From Chara braunii (taxonomy: Eukaryota; Streptophyta; Charophyceae; Charales; Characeae): DNA of 30,894 bases. The notes below the pieces were generated by a model that saw only the letters and a list, made by a program, of their open reading frames with translations, was not told the DNA's origin and ran no database searches. Within the stretch, counting starts at the first letter, position 1, and each line of letters opens with the position of its first letter. Location of the stretch: NCBI GenBank assembly GCA_003427395.1, contig BFEA01000078.1:1588430-1619323 (forward strand), in the 5' to 3' direction. This document shows positions 19,290 to 28,661 of this stretch, piece by piece. Position numbers and translations under genes: made by a program.

Positions 19290-22233
19290 GAAGACTTAAC
19301 CTGGATCGACCCTTCACGATAGAAGAAATTAAATAAGCAGCAGAACAAATGGCACACGGCAAGTGCCCTGGTTCGGATGGGTTGCCGATGGAAGCCTACA
19401 TTGTCCTGTGGGAGTCTCTAGGTCCAGTACTTGTTGAAATTTACAATGGGGTATTAACAGGTGGAACACTTTCTAAAGGCATGCAACAAGGAATCATCAC
19501 CCTATTATACAAGAAAGGGAGCAAGTTAGACATTAGGAACTGGCGACCGATCTCATTACTTAATGTTTCGTACAAAATCCTAGCCAAAGCCTTGGCGCTA
19601 CATCTTGCCCCTCATCTTCCAGTCGTGGTTGGTTCAGATCAAGGTGCCTTTGTAAAACACTGATCCATAATGGATAATATTGTGGCCACAATTCAAGCCC
19701 TGTAAATCATTGCCTGAAAAGAGAGGGATGTAGCTATTTTATTGATCGATATAGAAAAAGCCTACGGCAAAGTCGGTTGGGCTTTTGTAGGAACCACACT
19801 GAGACATATGGGATTCGAGCCAAACTTTTGTACATGGATATCAGTTATGTATTCTACCTCAACTGCAATGGTCTCAGTCAACAATCAACTGTCGGAAAAG
19901 TTTAACTTGTCTCGCTCCTTACGACAAGGGGGCATCTTTGACTCTCCTTCTCTTTGTGCTACACCTTGACATATTGTTGGATAACATTAGAAAAAATAAT
20001 TCAATCACAGGGTTGGAACTGCACAATGAATACCAGTGGAAATGGGGTGCACTGACAGATGACCTAACGATAGCGTGCCTCAATGAAAGACGAACCCTGT
20101 GTGTGGTACGGAAAGTGTTAGATGAGTATGCTAGTTTATCTGAGGCCTCTATAAATTTGAATAAGTCTGTATACCTTTTGCCTGCTCAATTCCAAATCCA
20201 AGTGGACTGGGGCATGAGACGAGTACAAATTGAACCCTCAGACCAATATCTGGGAATTCTGATATCTCTATCCGACAATTCGGCACTCCAAGATCAGTTG
20301 CTGGAAGAAAAGGTATGTCAACGAATTCTTAAATGGGACTGCACAAGACACGTATCTCTGTTGGGTCGGGCTACAGTTATTTCGGCTTCAACCTTTTCCT
20401 TACTATGGTACCCACTGCAACTACACTTACTTGGTTCACAGGCGTACAAATAGATTAAAAAGGTTGCTGCAAGATTCCTATGGAAACCAGAGGCGGAAGA
20501 GGTAGATGGTTTCCTTTCTAAAGTAGCATGGGACTGTATCACATTCCCTAGGGAACAAGGTGGGTTTGGTATTCCGGATCCCAAGCGTCAGAATGTTGCT
20601 CTACTAGCCAAATGGCTATTAAAGCAATTTTGGCAGAAAACAAACATGCCTGGATCTGGCTGGCATAGTATATCCTATCTGAGGAGTGGAATATGAGAAA
20701 TCCATCTGATGTATGGAGTTGTTTATATATGCAGTCCTATTGTGGAAAACGGTCAAAATCGTGCTTTTGGAGAGGAATCTTGTATACGTGGTCTAAGGTC
20801 CTACCTACCTATCGTGTTCAGCCGTCCTCGTGGGAGGAAGTCCTGATGCAGCCAATCTTTGAGAACCCTCTAGTATGTAGTCCTGATGGAACTCCCTTTT
20901 CAGCCAATGATAGTCCTGGAAATTTTGGTAAAGCTTGGATAGAACGAGGTGTGGTCAGAATAGGGGATTTGAGGGACAGGGAACTATGGGACTGGCATAC
21001 TGAGTTGTCGGTGAGAACTCAATTACGATACTTGAGATTAGTGGAGGAACATTTAGCTGATATTCAGAACGCGGTACCAATAGCCTGAACTAATATTTTG
21101 AGGTCCCATCGAAACAGCAACATTTAGATCAAGTCTTGTAACAATAGTGACACTCCCGCTTATTGGAAAGTGATTGAGGAGACGAAGGACGATGGATGTA
21201 AGGTAGATGAATGGACAGCCTTAGTTCAAACCCCTTATACGAGAATGCTCTGCTTCAAGGGGGCAAAGTGGGTGAGCTCGACAAAAGGATTGGCCAAGTT
21301 ATTGTGGAAGAAACAAGTTTGCGTAAGGAAGGGAGTAGAGGTCCGCCACTGGCTAACGTGGAAGAGACAGCAGGAGTACCGAACTCACAAGCCAAACTTT
21401 TGGCTGGGGGTAGGACTGCGGCGAAAATATCGTTTCATTCTGGACTCATAGGCTGGTTGGAAGTTGGAACTCAGTAAATGATTAGTTTAAAGAACTACTC
21501 GTCCAGAAGAGGGGTCGCACTGCAGCAGCAGAAAATCAAGCATAAACCAATGGACATCATGATACGAAGACGGGAAGAGCAACAATTGGGTACAATAGTG
21601 GAGAAAGACCTACGCGCCCACTGGCATCAGCTTAAGAGTTTGCCGTCTCAGAAACAAGCTAGTATTTTGCTGTCGCAATCTCTGTTGGTTACAGCCTCAG
21701 CGGTGTGGCTGAGTGCCAAAGGCATGGATATCAGTACTACATGTGCACGGTGAAACTGGGCGTGGGAGTCTACAAATCACCTCTGGTTCTCGTGTCCACT
21801 TTCGCGCAAAGTTTGAAAATGGTGGAAGCAACATTGGAAAGAAATCACTAAGGACATTTTCCCATGGGATGAAAAGTGGATCCTATCGGGTCTGCTCCCA
21901 CCTCATATCAGCCCTAACATGGGTTGGGGTTATGTGGCGCAGATTATCAGGGGGATCGTTTTTGAAGCACTTTGGAGGGATCAAAACGACCAGGTTTTTC
22001 GGGACTGCCATGTTTCACAGGACATCATTGAAAAAGTGAAGAGAGATACAAGACACACAATTGTTGCAGACTGGAGCAGGAAGACGAAGTACAGGCAAGG
22101 ATTTAAAGCAATGTGCTGGTTCTCCAAGACCTGGGGTATAGGGGCACGAATGGTCGCTTTTAGACCTTCTAGTGCTCGTGAATTCCCGTTTTGGCTTATG
22201 AAGGAACAAAGTCGAGTCTTAGGCTTTGGTTAA
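19290..22233 (+). pseudogene. LINE ORF2: reverse transcriptase and C-terminal zinc finger
   Basis: Starts LRRLNLDRPFTIEEIK-like, then HGKCPGSDGLPMEAYIVLW (RT domain 0/1), RNWRPISLLNVSYKILAKAL (RT2), a stop at 19661, LIDIEKAYGKVGW (catalytic Asp kept), and SLRQGG. A frameshift near 19940 follows, then LTDDLTIA (20052-20075), where (Y/F)ADD is usual. ASINLNKSVYL and RILKWDCTRHVSLLGR complete the RT/thumb region. Further stops and shifts (20451, 20696, 21086) lead to the C-terminal domain near 21713-21800, whose zf-RVT-like motif TCAR*NWAWESTNHLWFSCP has a TGA in place of the second Cys. It is an L1-like non-LTR RT that would copy RNA at nicked target DNA. It is dead here. Confidence 0.9.
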
Positions 22234-22434
22234 CTCTGGGTGCTATTGAGGTAGTGGTTGTAATATTGTTCTTTCTTTTTTCGGTTCCCTTGGTGGCACC
22301 GCACCGGCTGATGCTGTCGGGATAAGGGCGTCGTTAGACACTCCTCGGGGACGAGATTCCAAGAATTCCGTCGTCGTTCTACCTGTCCTCGGAGGTGAAA
22401 TCGAAAATGAAAATGTGAAAACACTTCGAGGACA

Positions 22435-22516
22435 GATCCTCGGGCTCCAAGGATTTCCCAGCCAAATCGCCCTCGAACTCGAAGGACCTCGCGAGGTCCT
22501 TCGGAGCCCGAGGATC
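22435..22516. repeat. Left subterminal cruciform of the Harbinger element
   Basis: Arms GATCCTCGGGCTCC (22435-22448) and GGAGCCCGAGGATC (22503-22516) are exact inverted repeats. Between them sits a 24-bp perfect palindrome centred on CCTCGCGAGG (22480-22503). It lies about 110 bp inside the left end and shares the TCCTCGG core with the right-end hairpins, which suggests a binding site for the transposase or the SANT protein (inference). Confidence 0.85.
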
Positions 22517-23065
22517 CGCAATTAACGTGGTGTCGGCGGCTACTCCAGAACGGAAATTGGAGGCCGAAGGTGGTCCAGTGGTGGTCCAGCGGCCAAAAGA
22601 CGGACATCCCCGGCCATCATAGTCGAAAACCTCCAGCAACGGCCTCCTCGTTTTACCGTTGGCGCTGAATCGGGGGACGGCCCTGTAGGTCTTTCGGGCG
22701 GCCCCATGGAAGGGCCATGGCGATCGTCGGACATCTTCGGCCGGCACCGGAGGCTTTGTGGCGTTCTCGCGGGCTTCCAGACGGTCGAAATTACAGATTT
22801 TGTAAGCGTCCTCCCCCTGTCGCTGCTTGCATGAATTTCGTTCGTCGACGTCTTCCCTCTCGCACAGTGTGTCTTTGCTCGCCGCAATTGCGACAACGGC
22901 TCTTTGTCGGTTGACTTGACGTTGATGGCAGACCTGTACCGCAGGCTGCCTTTGCTGCTGCTCATCGCTCTGCTGCTGCTCATCGTTGTCGTCTTCCACA
23001 TATTTTTTCTCGGTCGCGTTCCTGGAAGGAAACAGACGCTTCGAACGGCGAAGAGGGCGACAAAG

Positions 23066-24659
23066 ATGGATAAGCTTCAAACGAAGACGATGCTGTCGGT
23101 GGGAGGCGGGGGGTCCTCGCGTCAGCGTTGCAACAGTGCGGAAGGCGGCACGCGGCCGTACGGCCCGATGCTGTACAGCCACCTGCCGTCCCACGAGATT
23201 CCATTGCCTCCGAGTGACGACGACGTCGACGACCCTAGATCCTCAACGGTTCTTCTGGGCAGCGGTTCGACGCAGGATTGGATGGGGAGCCAGGTGTACA
23301 GACATGCATCGACGCCGACGTACACTGATTTGCTGGAGGGCCGGACGCCCGCTGGTTACGACGCTGGACTCGTCGATCTGAGCTTCGGTCTAAGGTCTGA
23401 AAATGGCGAGGGCTTGACGCACACTGTTCTTGTTAACCCGGCTTCTGCCTCGAAACACACATCGCCTTCCGTGACGGCGGTTGGCCCTGCGGATAGTCGT
23501 GGATTCGTTTCGCCGAGGCGGGTGGCTTTGAGTACAGCAAGTGTGGCAGCGTCGAAGACGAAGACAGTCGGATTGGCAGGCTGCCGAACGACGACGGCAG
23601 GTGGTGCAATCGACGGAGAAGGGTACGACGACGAGCGCGACGCCACGAAGGTCGTCGGTCATCAATTTTGGGATGATGAATGGCAACGATTGCGTTCCAC
23701 GAACACGGCTAGCATAACGAGAGGGTTGGCGAGAATTAGTGTGGGGGCCGGAGAAGAATTTCAAGACTGCGCTGGTGGAGGGGGCGAGGAGATCGCTGCA
23801 GACGACGGCGGTGATGACAACGACGAAGACGACGACGGCGAGATGGAGATTCGTCCAGTAGGGAGGAAGCGCGGAGGGTCGACGGCGAGAACCAAGGTTA
23901 GAGAATCGCGCATGCGGCGAAGAATCGTCGGCAGGCGACGAAACAAAAAGCAGGGATTTTTTGGACAGTGGAGCATATGATCCCTCGTATCAGAGCCAAA
24001 AGAGACCAGGATTTGCATCTGGCCGGCCTGGGCACAACTACGGACGGATGAAGACGAAGACATGGAAGTGGGAGGATGTGGAGAAGAGGCTGGTGCAGAT
24101 GGGGGTGACGAGTAGGAAGGTCGTCGACTGCGGCAAGAAATGGGACAACCTGTACCAGCAGTTCAAATCCGTGCACAAGTTCATGGGAAAGTCCGGCAAG
24201 CCTAACTTCTTCACACTTAGGCCAGGGGAGAGGAGGGAGCGGGGGTTCGACTTTAGGATGGATGAGCGCGTGTATTCGGAGATGAAGGCGATGTTCGGGG
24301 GCGGTCACACTATACACCCCACGAATCTCGCGGACACGGGTGCGCCGAGAGGTGTTCAATTGTCTGGCATGGTTGGTGGACGAAACGATTCCGGCGGTGG
24401 CGGTGGCGGGGCCGGCAAACGAAAGAATGTCAGACAGCAGACCTTCGAGGCAGTGGCGGACGTCATGAAGGAGCACGGGGCGCTGATGTCGACGACGGTG
24501 GACAATGCGAGCAAGAGGCAGTGCTCGATTCTGATGAGGCAATGCGACATTCTGGAGAGAGAGATACAAGTGCAGAAGGATCAGTACGAGAAGGCTGACG
24601 AGGCGAACTTCTTGATGTGCAACGCCCTCATGGAGATTGCTAAAGCAATCTGCGAATGA
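23066..24659 (+). pseudogene. Harbinger SANT/Myb-like DNA-binding protein, frameshifted
   Basis: The N-terminal half (to about 23950) is disordered, with YTDLLEGRTPAGYDAGLVDL and an acidic run (DDGGDDNDEDDDGEMEIRP) followed by a basic patch (RMRRRIVGRRRNKK). The SANT/trihelix helix 1 is in a second frame (IFWTVEHMIPRIRAKRDQDL, 23956-24015). The rest is in a third frame: GHNYGRMKTKTWKWEDVEKR, then CGKKWDNLYQQFKSVHKF. The C-terminal part has RKNVRQQTFEAVADVMKEHG and a helical end. Two frame changes within about 80 bp break the domain. In PIF/Harbinger elements this partner recruits the transposase to the ends and into the nucleus. The frame is open upstream to 22904 (first ATG 22925), but that adds a CTG-repeat Leu/Val run unlikely in a nuclear protein, so I prefer ATG 23066. 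Confidence 0.85.
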
Positions 24660-25589
24660 GCTTGACGTGGGCCGACCAGGCATGTCGAACGTCCGGAGGC
24701 ATGGCCTGTATGCGCTTCCGGCACGTTGCCTTTTCCGTCGTCCTCCGTGCTGCAGCACGGTGATGTGTAGGTTGTGTAAAGTCAATGAGTCGTCGTTGCT
24801 CACGCGTAGTAATAATCGCGGGTCTTAGAATTGAATGTGAAGGGCGTTGTTTGCTTTCATGCCCCACACCGCGTCCTGAGGTTGTACAGCAGGTCCTCCT
24901 TTTTTTTAGATAGTGTTTAAAAAACGCTGTTGTGAGTTGTTGTCTGCAGGCATGGATGGCGATCTTCCAGGGTCTTCTTTGGGGGTGTCCACGTATGTGT
25001 AGCCGGCAGGGTTGATTTTTTGGGACGCGAGGGGAAAATGACGGATTGGAGTGCCTGGTCTTTTTGGGGGCGGATGAGGACGGAGGGGGGGGGGAGAGGG
25101 GGGGAATGGAGGGGTCTTTGTACCTCCTGCGGGGAATGACCTCCACGTCGTGAGAAAATTCGTCCATTGTGAATCGATGAAGGGGCGGGCTGTAGTGGAC
25201 GGCCTGGCCTGTCCATGGTGTGCTGCGAGACCGCGCACCGTAGAAAAGGGCATTCAGGGAGGCATTCCATACCGCTGGCATTCTATCGCGACGGCTATGA
25301 AGGCACCATTTGTGCATGGTATCGTCGTCGCAGGCGTAGTCATCCCTTTGTCATGCTACGATCGCCCGGTTTGGGCTCCGCGGGTATCCACGTCAGCCAA
25401 GCATCGTGCCATCGGACTGGTCCTTCTTCCACAGCAGTGAAGTGCCGCATCGTCAACGTCGTCCGACGGCAAGGTGCCCGTCATCGACCTTCTGCCGCTC
25501 CTTCATCGTCGTCGTCCACGTGGTCCTTCGTCCACGTCAGCCAAGCGCCGCAGCTTTCTGCATTCAGCACGCACTTCTTTGTGGACGAC
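24660..25589. other. Non-assigned interior of the Harbinger element
   Basis: GC-rich sequence with a G-rich tract at about 25081-25110. A minus-strand frame (24640-25167, first ATG 25167: MDEFSHDVEVIPRRRYKDPS...) is open, but so are other minus frames over much of the same stretch; its Pro/Ser-rich composition gives no domain. It would overlap the 3' end of the SANT gene by about 20 nt. Confidence 0.35.
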
Positions 25590-25886
25590 ATGGCACCGCG
25601 CGGCGCTTCAGGGAAGGCGAAAATAAACAGCGGATCGGGCGACGGTGGGGAGACCCAAAAAGGCAGAGGGCACATACCGAGGTCGAAAAGGCCGCGCTTC
25701 GATGACGACAACTCCGAACATAGTGGGGATTTGCACGGCGAGGAAGAGTCGATGGTGGATGCACAACGAGCGGACGTCATGAAGCGATTGGGGTTTGGGC
25801 GGGATGGGGTGTCGAGGGAGCAGCTGGCCGGTGTTTCGTTTCTCAATGTACATGAATTGAAATGTTTCGTTTCTCAATGTACATGA
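25590..25886 (+). CDS. Small hypothetical protein within the Harbinger element
   Basis: 98 codons from ATG 25590. The N-terminal half is basic and Gly/Ser/Lys-rich (MAPRGASGKAKINSGSGDGG, then RGHIPRSKRPRFDDD) with a possible nuclear signal RSKRPRF. The second half is acidic, then helical (QRADVMKRLGFGRDGVSREQ). The last 17 residues fall in a duplicated segment that starts at about 25833, so the original C-terminus may have differed. I recognise no family. It sits between the SANT gene and the convergent transposase gene, so it could be the start of a third element gene truncated by the duplication. A chance frame remains possible. Confidence 0.4.
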   Translation: MAPRGASGKAKINSGSGDGGETQKGRGHIPRSKRPRFDDDNSEHSGDLHGEEESMVDAQRADVMKRLGFGRDGVSREQLAGVSFLNVHELKCFVSQCT

Positions 25887-26012
25887 ATCCTCATTGCCGC
25901 ATTCATGCAGGACGAGAGAAACGAACCTGGCCACTGTTGCAACGCATTTGCTAAAGAACAAAATTGAAATGTTTTGTTTCTCAATGTACATGAATCCTCA
26001 TTGCCGCATTCA
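25833..26012 (+). repeat. Direct repeats of a ~52-bp segment
   Basis: GTTTCTCAATGTACATGAAT occurs three times (about 25838, 25869 and 25977). The longer unit, TTGAAATGTTT(C/T)GTTTCTCAATG... through CATTCATGC, is present at about 25857-25909 and 25965-26013. The first copy is partial and lies inside the small open frame. Confidence 0.85.
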
Positions 26013-26013
26013 T

Positions 26014-26568
26014 GCGTCAACGATGACCCTGAGCAACTGCATAAAATTACACACAGTGTGTGAATGACAAACATTTTGAATGAGGTTGAGAAAGAAGTCC
26101 GTCGTCGAACAAAAGAAAGAAGCGGAATGCACAAAGAAGTCATCACATAGCAATCAAAACAAGCGCAGGAGTCAACAACATCGTTCAATTTGAAATAAAG
26201 CAGCGCTGTAAACCACATACTCATAAGCTCGCCGAGGAGCTGTCAACCACCCCACCCACACCCCCACCATCACAGACATCGTTCAATTCCAAACAAAGTG
26301 CACAACCGAACCACTGCCGACATGACGTCGAATGACCGCAGAGCCACGTCACTGGGAACCATAGACGAATTGGACAACCGCACTACTGTCGACCATAAGA
26401 ACGAACTCCGAAGAAGACCGTCCGCGACCGAAAACCATCTGTTTTATCGCGCGCAAAAGTGAAAGAGGGCGAACCATCCTAACTAATCGAAGACGGTAGA
26501 ACACGACTCGAAGCAAGTGTTCCGCGCGTGAAAGACGCAGGCAGTGCACATGATCACAGGTGTTTCAT
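26014..26568. other. No supported gene (Harbinger interior)
   Basis: Sequence between the direct repeats and the 3' end of the transposase gene. Open frames here lack any recognisable motif. Confidence 0.4.
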
Positions 26569-27899
26569 TCACTCCGCCAGCGCGTCGCGGAGCATGAGGG
26601 CGGGACCGGTGGGCGTCAACATCGACACTGGTTGCAGGGGACGATGAATCCCCAGGTCCACCCGGCGCCTCACCCCGTTCTCGTCGACCTCCCACAACAA
26701 ATTCTCGTCGAACTCGACACCGGCATCGAGGAGGACATTGTGGAGAATGCAGACTGTCGTGAATTGCTGCGGTAGTGTTTCCAGGTTTGTCTTGTGTGTC
26801 TGCAGGAAGAGCCTCCACATCCCCTTCAACCTCCCGAACGCCCTCTCCACAGTCCCTCTTGCGACCTTCTGCTTTGTGTCGAACCTTTCCTCGTTCGGAT
26901 GCTGATTGATTCCTTCGTACGACACAATTTCCCATTCAGAGGGAGGATACCCGTTGTCTCCCAAGATGTAACCGTTCGTCCTCACCCCCCCCCCCAGCGT
27001 CACAGGCGGCCCACAAAAAAGCACTCCCTGTTCCGCGCGCCTCGACAGACTCGACAGTTGGATCACCCTGATGTCGTGGCAGCTCCCGGATATCCGACAA
27101 ACACGTCTAGCACGCGCAGATCCAGGTCCACCACCACCTGCGCAATGACGGAGAAACGGTGCTTGCGGTTGAAGTAGTTCTCGCCGGGCTCGTTCGTCGG
27201 TTTGTCCACATAGATGTGTGTGCAGTCAACTGCGCCATGGCAGTTTGGAAAACCCTTGTCCAGAAATGCCCGCAGCACGACTTGTTTTTGCACCCCCGTC
27301 GGTCATGATATCCTGTCCCCATACACCCTCAACAAAGCGTTTGTCACATCGCGCACGGCCAGAATTCCGGAAGCCCTGCCTATGCCGAAAGATGAGGTGC
27401 TGTTGTCGTATGACTCTCCTGTAGCCCAGCTATACAGCGCATAGGCGACGATCTGCTCCGGCGGAAGTGGCTCCCTGTAGAACGTCACCTGTCGTCGCAA
27501 GAGAAGTGCACAGGCTTCGCTGATCTCAATGAAGACTCTCCTTGACATGCATAGCTTCTCCCGGAAGTAGTCGTCCGTCGCGTCATTGCAGAGCCGCAAA
27601 TCCTCCCAAGTCCCGTCGGTTCTCCGGCTCATCCACCAACGTGGCGTCATCCGAGGAACCACACCGCACCCTATTGCAAAACATAGCTGAAGCACTGCCT
27701 CAGAAGTGGTAACGCAGTCAGGGGCGTCCAACACCCTCTGCAGCAGAATCCTCTGCCACCGCCTGAAAAGCGTCACTTTCATGCGTCCAGCCGCCCTCTC
27801 AACCTGGAATCGACAGACAACTGCGACAGCAGCCACCGCGACAGCTGTCTTCTCCGCATAGGACAGCACAGCGCGACCATCGCGATCGCAGCCCTCCAT
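26569..27899 (-). pseudogene. PIF/Harbinger DDE transposase, two disabling mutations
   Basis: DDE_Tnp_4-type transposase. The first in-frame ATG is 27899 (27782 is an alternative). The N-terminal half has a helix-turn-helix-like segment PPEQIVAYALYSWATGESYD then FGIGRASGILAVRDVTNAL. An in-frame TGA (27303-27305) sits in GDRIS*PTGV. Catalytic domain: FPNCHGAVDCTHIYVDKP (first Asp), VVVDLDLRVLDVFVGYPG, a 1-nt deletion near 27083, then SCHDIRVIQLSSLSRRAEQG (second Asp), GYILGDNGYPPSEW, and GTVERAFGRLKGMWRLF (third acidic residue). The gene ends at TGA 26569. All three catalytic acids survive; only the stop and the shift disable it. It would cut at the TIRs and integrate at TAA/TTA. Confidence 0.93.
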
Positions 27900-28412
27900 T
27901 CCGCCCTTGGAACAGGAAAAGAAACCTTCCTCACCACCCACCTGCGCGCACCTCTCCCACCGCAATTGAAGGCGCTTGCAATCAGGTGAGCAATGCAGCC
28001 GTGCTCAACGATGTTCCACACCAATTGGAGCGTCCGCCCACTGCCGCTGAAGTACGGAACGGCCGCGCCCCTCTGCGTCACGAGCGCAACTACGGGCAGC
28101 ATACGAAGCGCGGCGCGGCGTCGAACACCCTGGAGACGTGGCGGTGCGGCGGCACTTAAGTGCGCAATGCCATGACAGCCAAAACCCTTCGCGACGTGCA
28201 CTGCCCCCCCTCCTTGCCGACCCGCGTGTGCGCCGCCACACCGTCGCTCTGATTGGCGCAAATTCGAATTTCGAAATTCGAACGGGGCCGTTCCCGCGTT
28301 GGCAATTTTTTTTTTTCGCGCCCCGTGACGCACTACCGCCGTCCGCCTGCTGGACCCCCAGGCCTCCAACACGGACATCCCGAATCGAAAATCGGACAAC
28401 ACCCTCGGATTC

Positions 28413-28540
28413 GTGGGAGGGCCCCGAGGATTCGTCCTCGGGGCGATTCTCTGAGGACGCTACCGCGTTGGTGTGTAATGTCATGAAACTGGCCGTGGGA
28501 GGGCCCCGAGGATTCGTCCTCGGGGCGATTCTCTGAGGAC
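28413..28540. repeat. Duplicated subterminal hairpins, right end of Harbinger
   Basis: A 46-bp segment is present twice, with no mismatch, at 28413-28458 and 28495-28540. Each contains a hairpin with 9-bp arms CCCCGAGGA / TCCTCGGGG and a TTCG loop (28422-28443 and 28504-28525). A degenerate third (TTCGAGGATTCATCCTCGGA) lies at about 28575-28594. These are candidate transposase or SANT-protein binding sites. Confidence 0.93.
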
Positions 28541-28661
28541 AGGTGGAACGACACCTCAAAAACACGCAAAAAGTTTCGAGGATTCATCCTCGGAGTTCGA
28601 GGACGGCTCGAGGAGTGTCTAACGACGCCCTAACTCCGGGTTGAATTATGAGATCCCCGGC

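Larger units (their letters stand above)
22326..28630. mobile_element. PIF/Harbinger transposon, 6305 bp, with both ends
   Basis: Terminal inverted repeats are 22 bp and perfect: GGGCGTCGTTAGACACTCCT plus CG at 22326-22347, and its reverse complement at 28609-28630. A TAA target duplication flanks it (22323-22325 and 28631-28633), diagnostic of PIF/Harbinger. It carries a SANT/Myb-like gene on plus, a DDE transposase gene on minus and a small open frame between them. Each end has subterminal hairpins. The LINE-2 copy at 19029-19075 shows the same LINE sequence uninterrupted (...GGGATAACTCCGGG...), which is a direct empty-site comparison. Confidence 0.96.

Noticed and set aside
22904-23065. 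N-terminal membrane helix (LLLLIALLLLIVVV) for the SANT protein
   Set aside because: Produced by a CTG/CTC-rich run and a TTG start; implausible for a nuclear DNA-binding protein.
22379-23194. 271-codon minus-strand open frame near the Harbinger left end
   Set aside because: GC-rich antisense frame overlapping the subterminal cruciform and the start of the SANT gene; several frames are open at once and no motif is seen.
23898-24803. 301-codon minus-strand open frame
   Set aside because: Antisense to the SANT domain, which is clearly coded on plus.
24640-25167. Minus-strand frame MDEFSHDVEVIPRRRYKDPS... as a third Harbinger gene
   Set aside because: Several minus frames are open over much of it, composition is Pro/Ser low-complexity, and it overlaps the SANT 3' end; not strong enough to call.
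28005-28565. 186-codon minus frame as transposase first exon
   Set aside because: It overlaps the identical right-end hairpin repeats, whose duplication explains the repeated peptide (SSENRPEDESSGPS); no link to the transposase frame was found.
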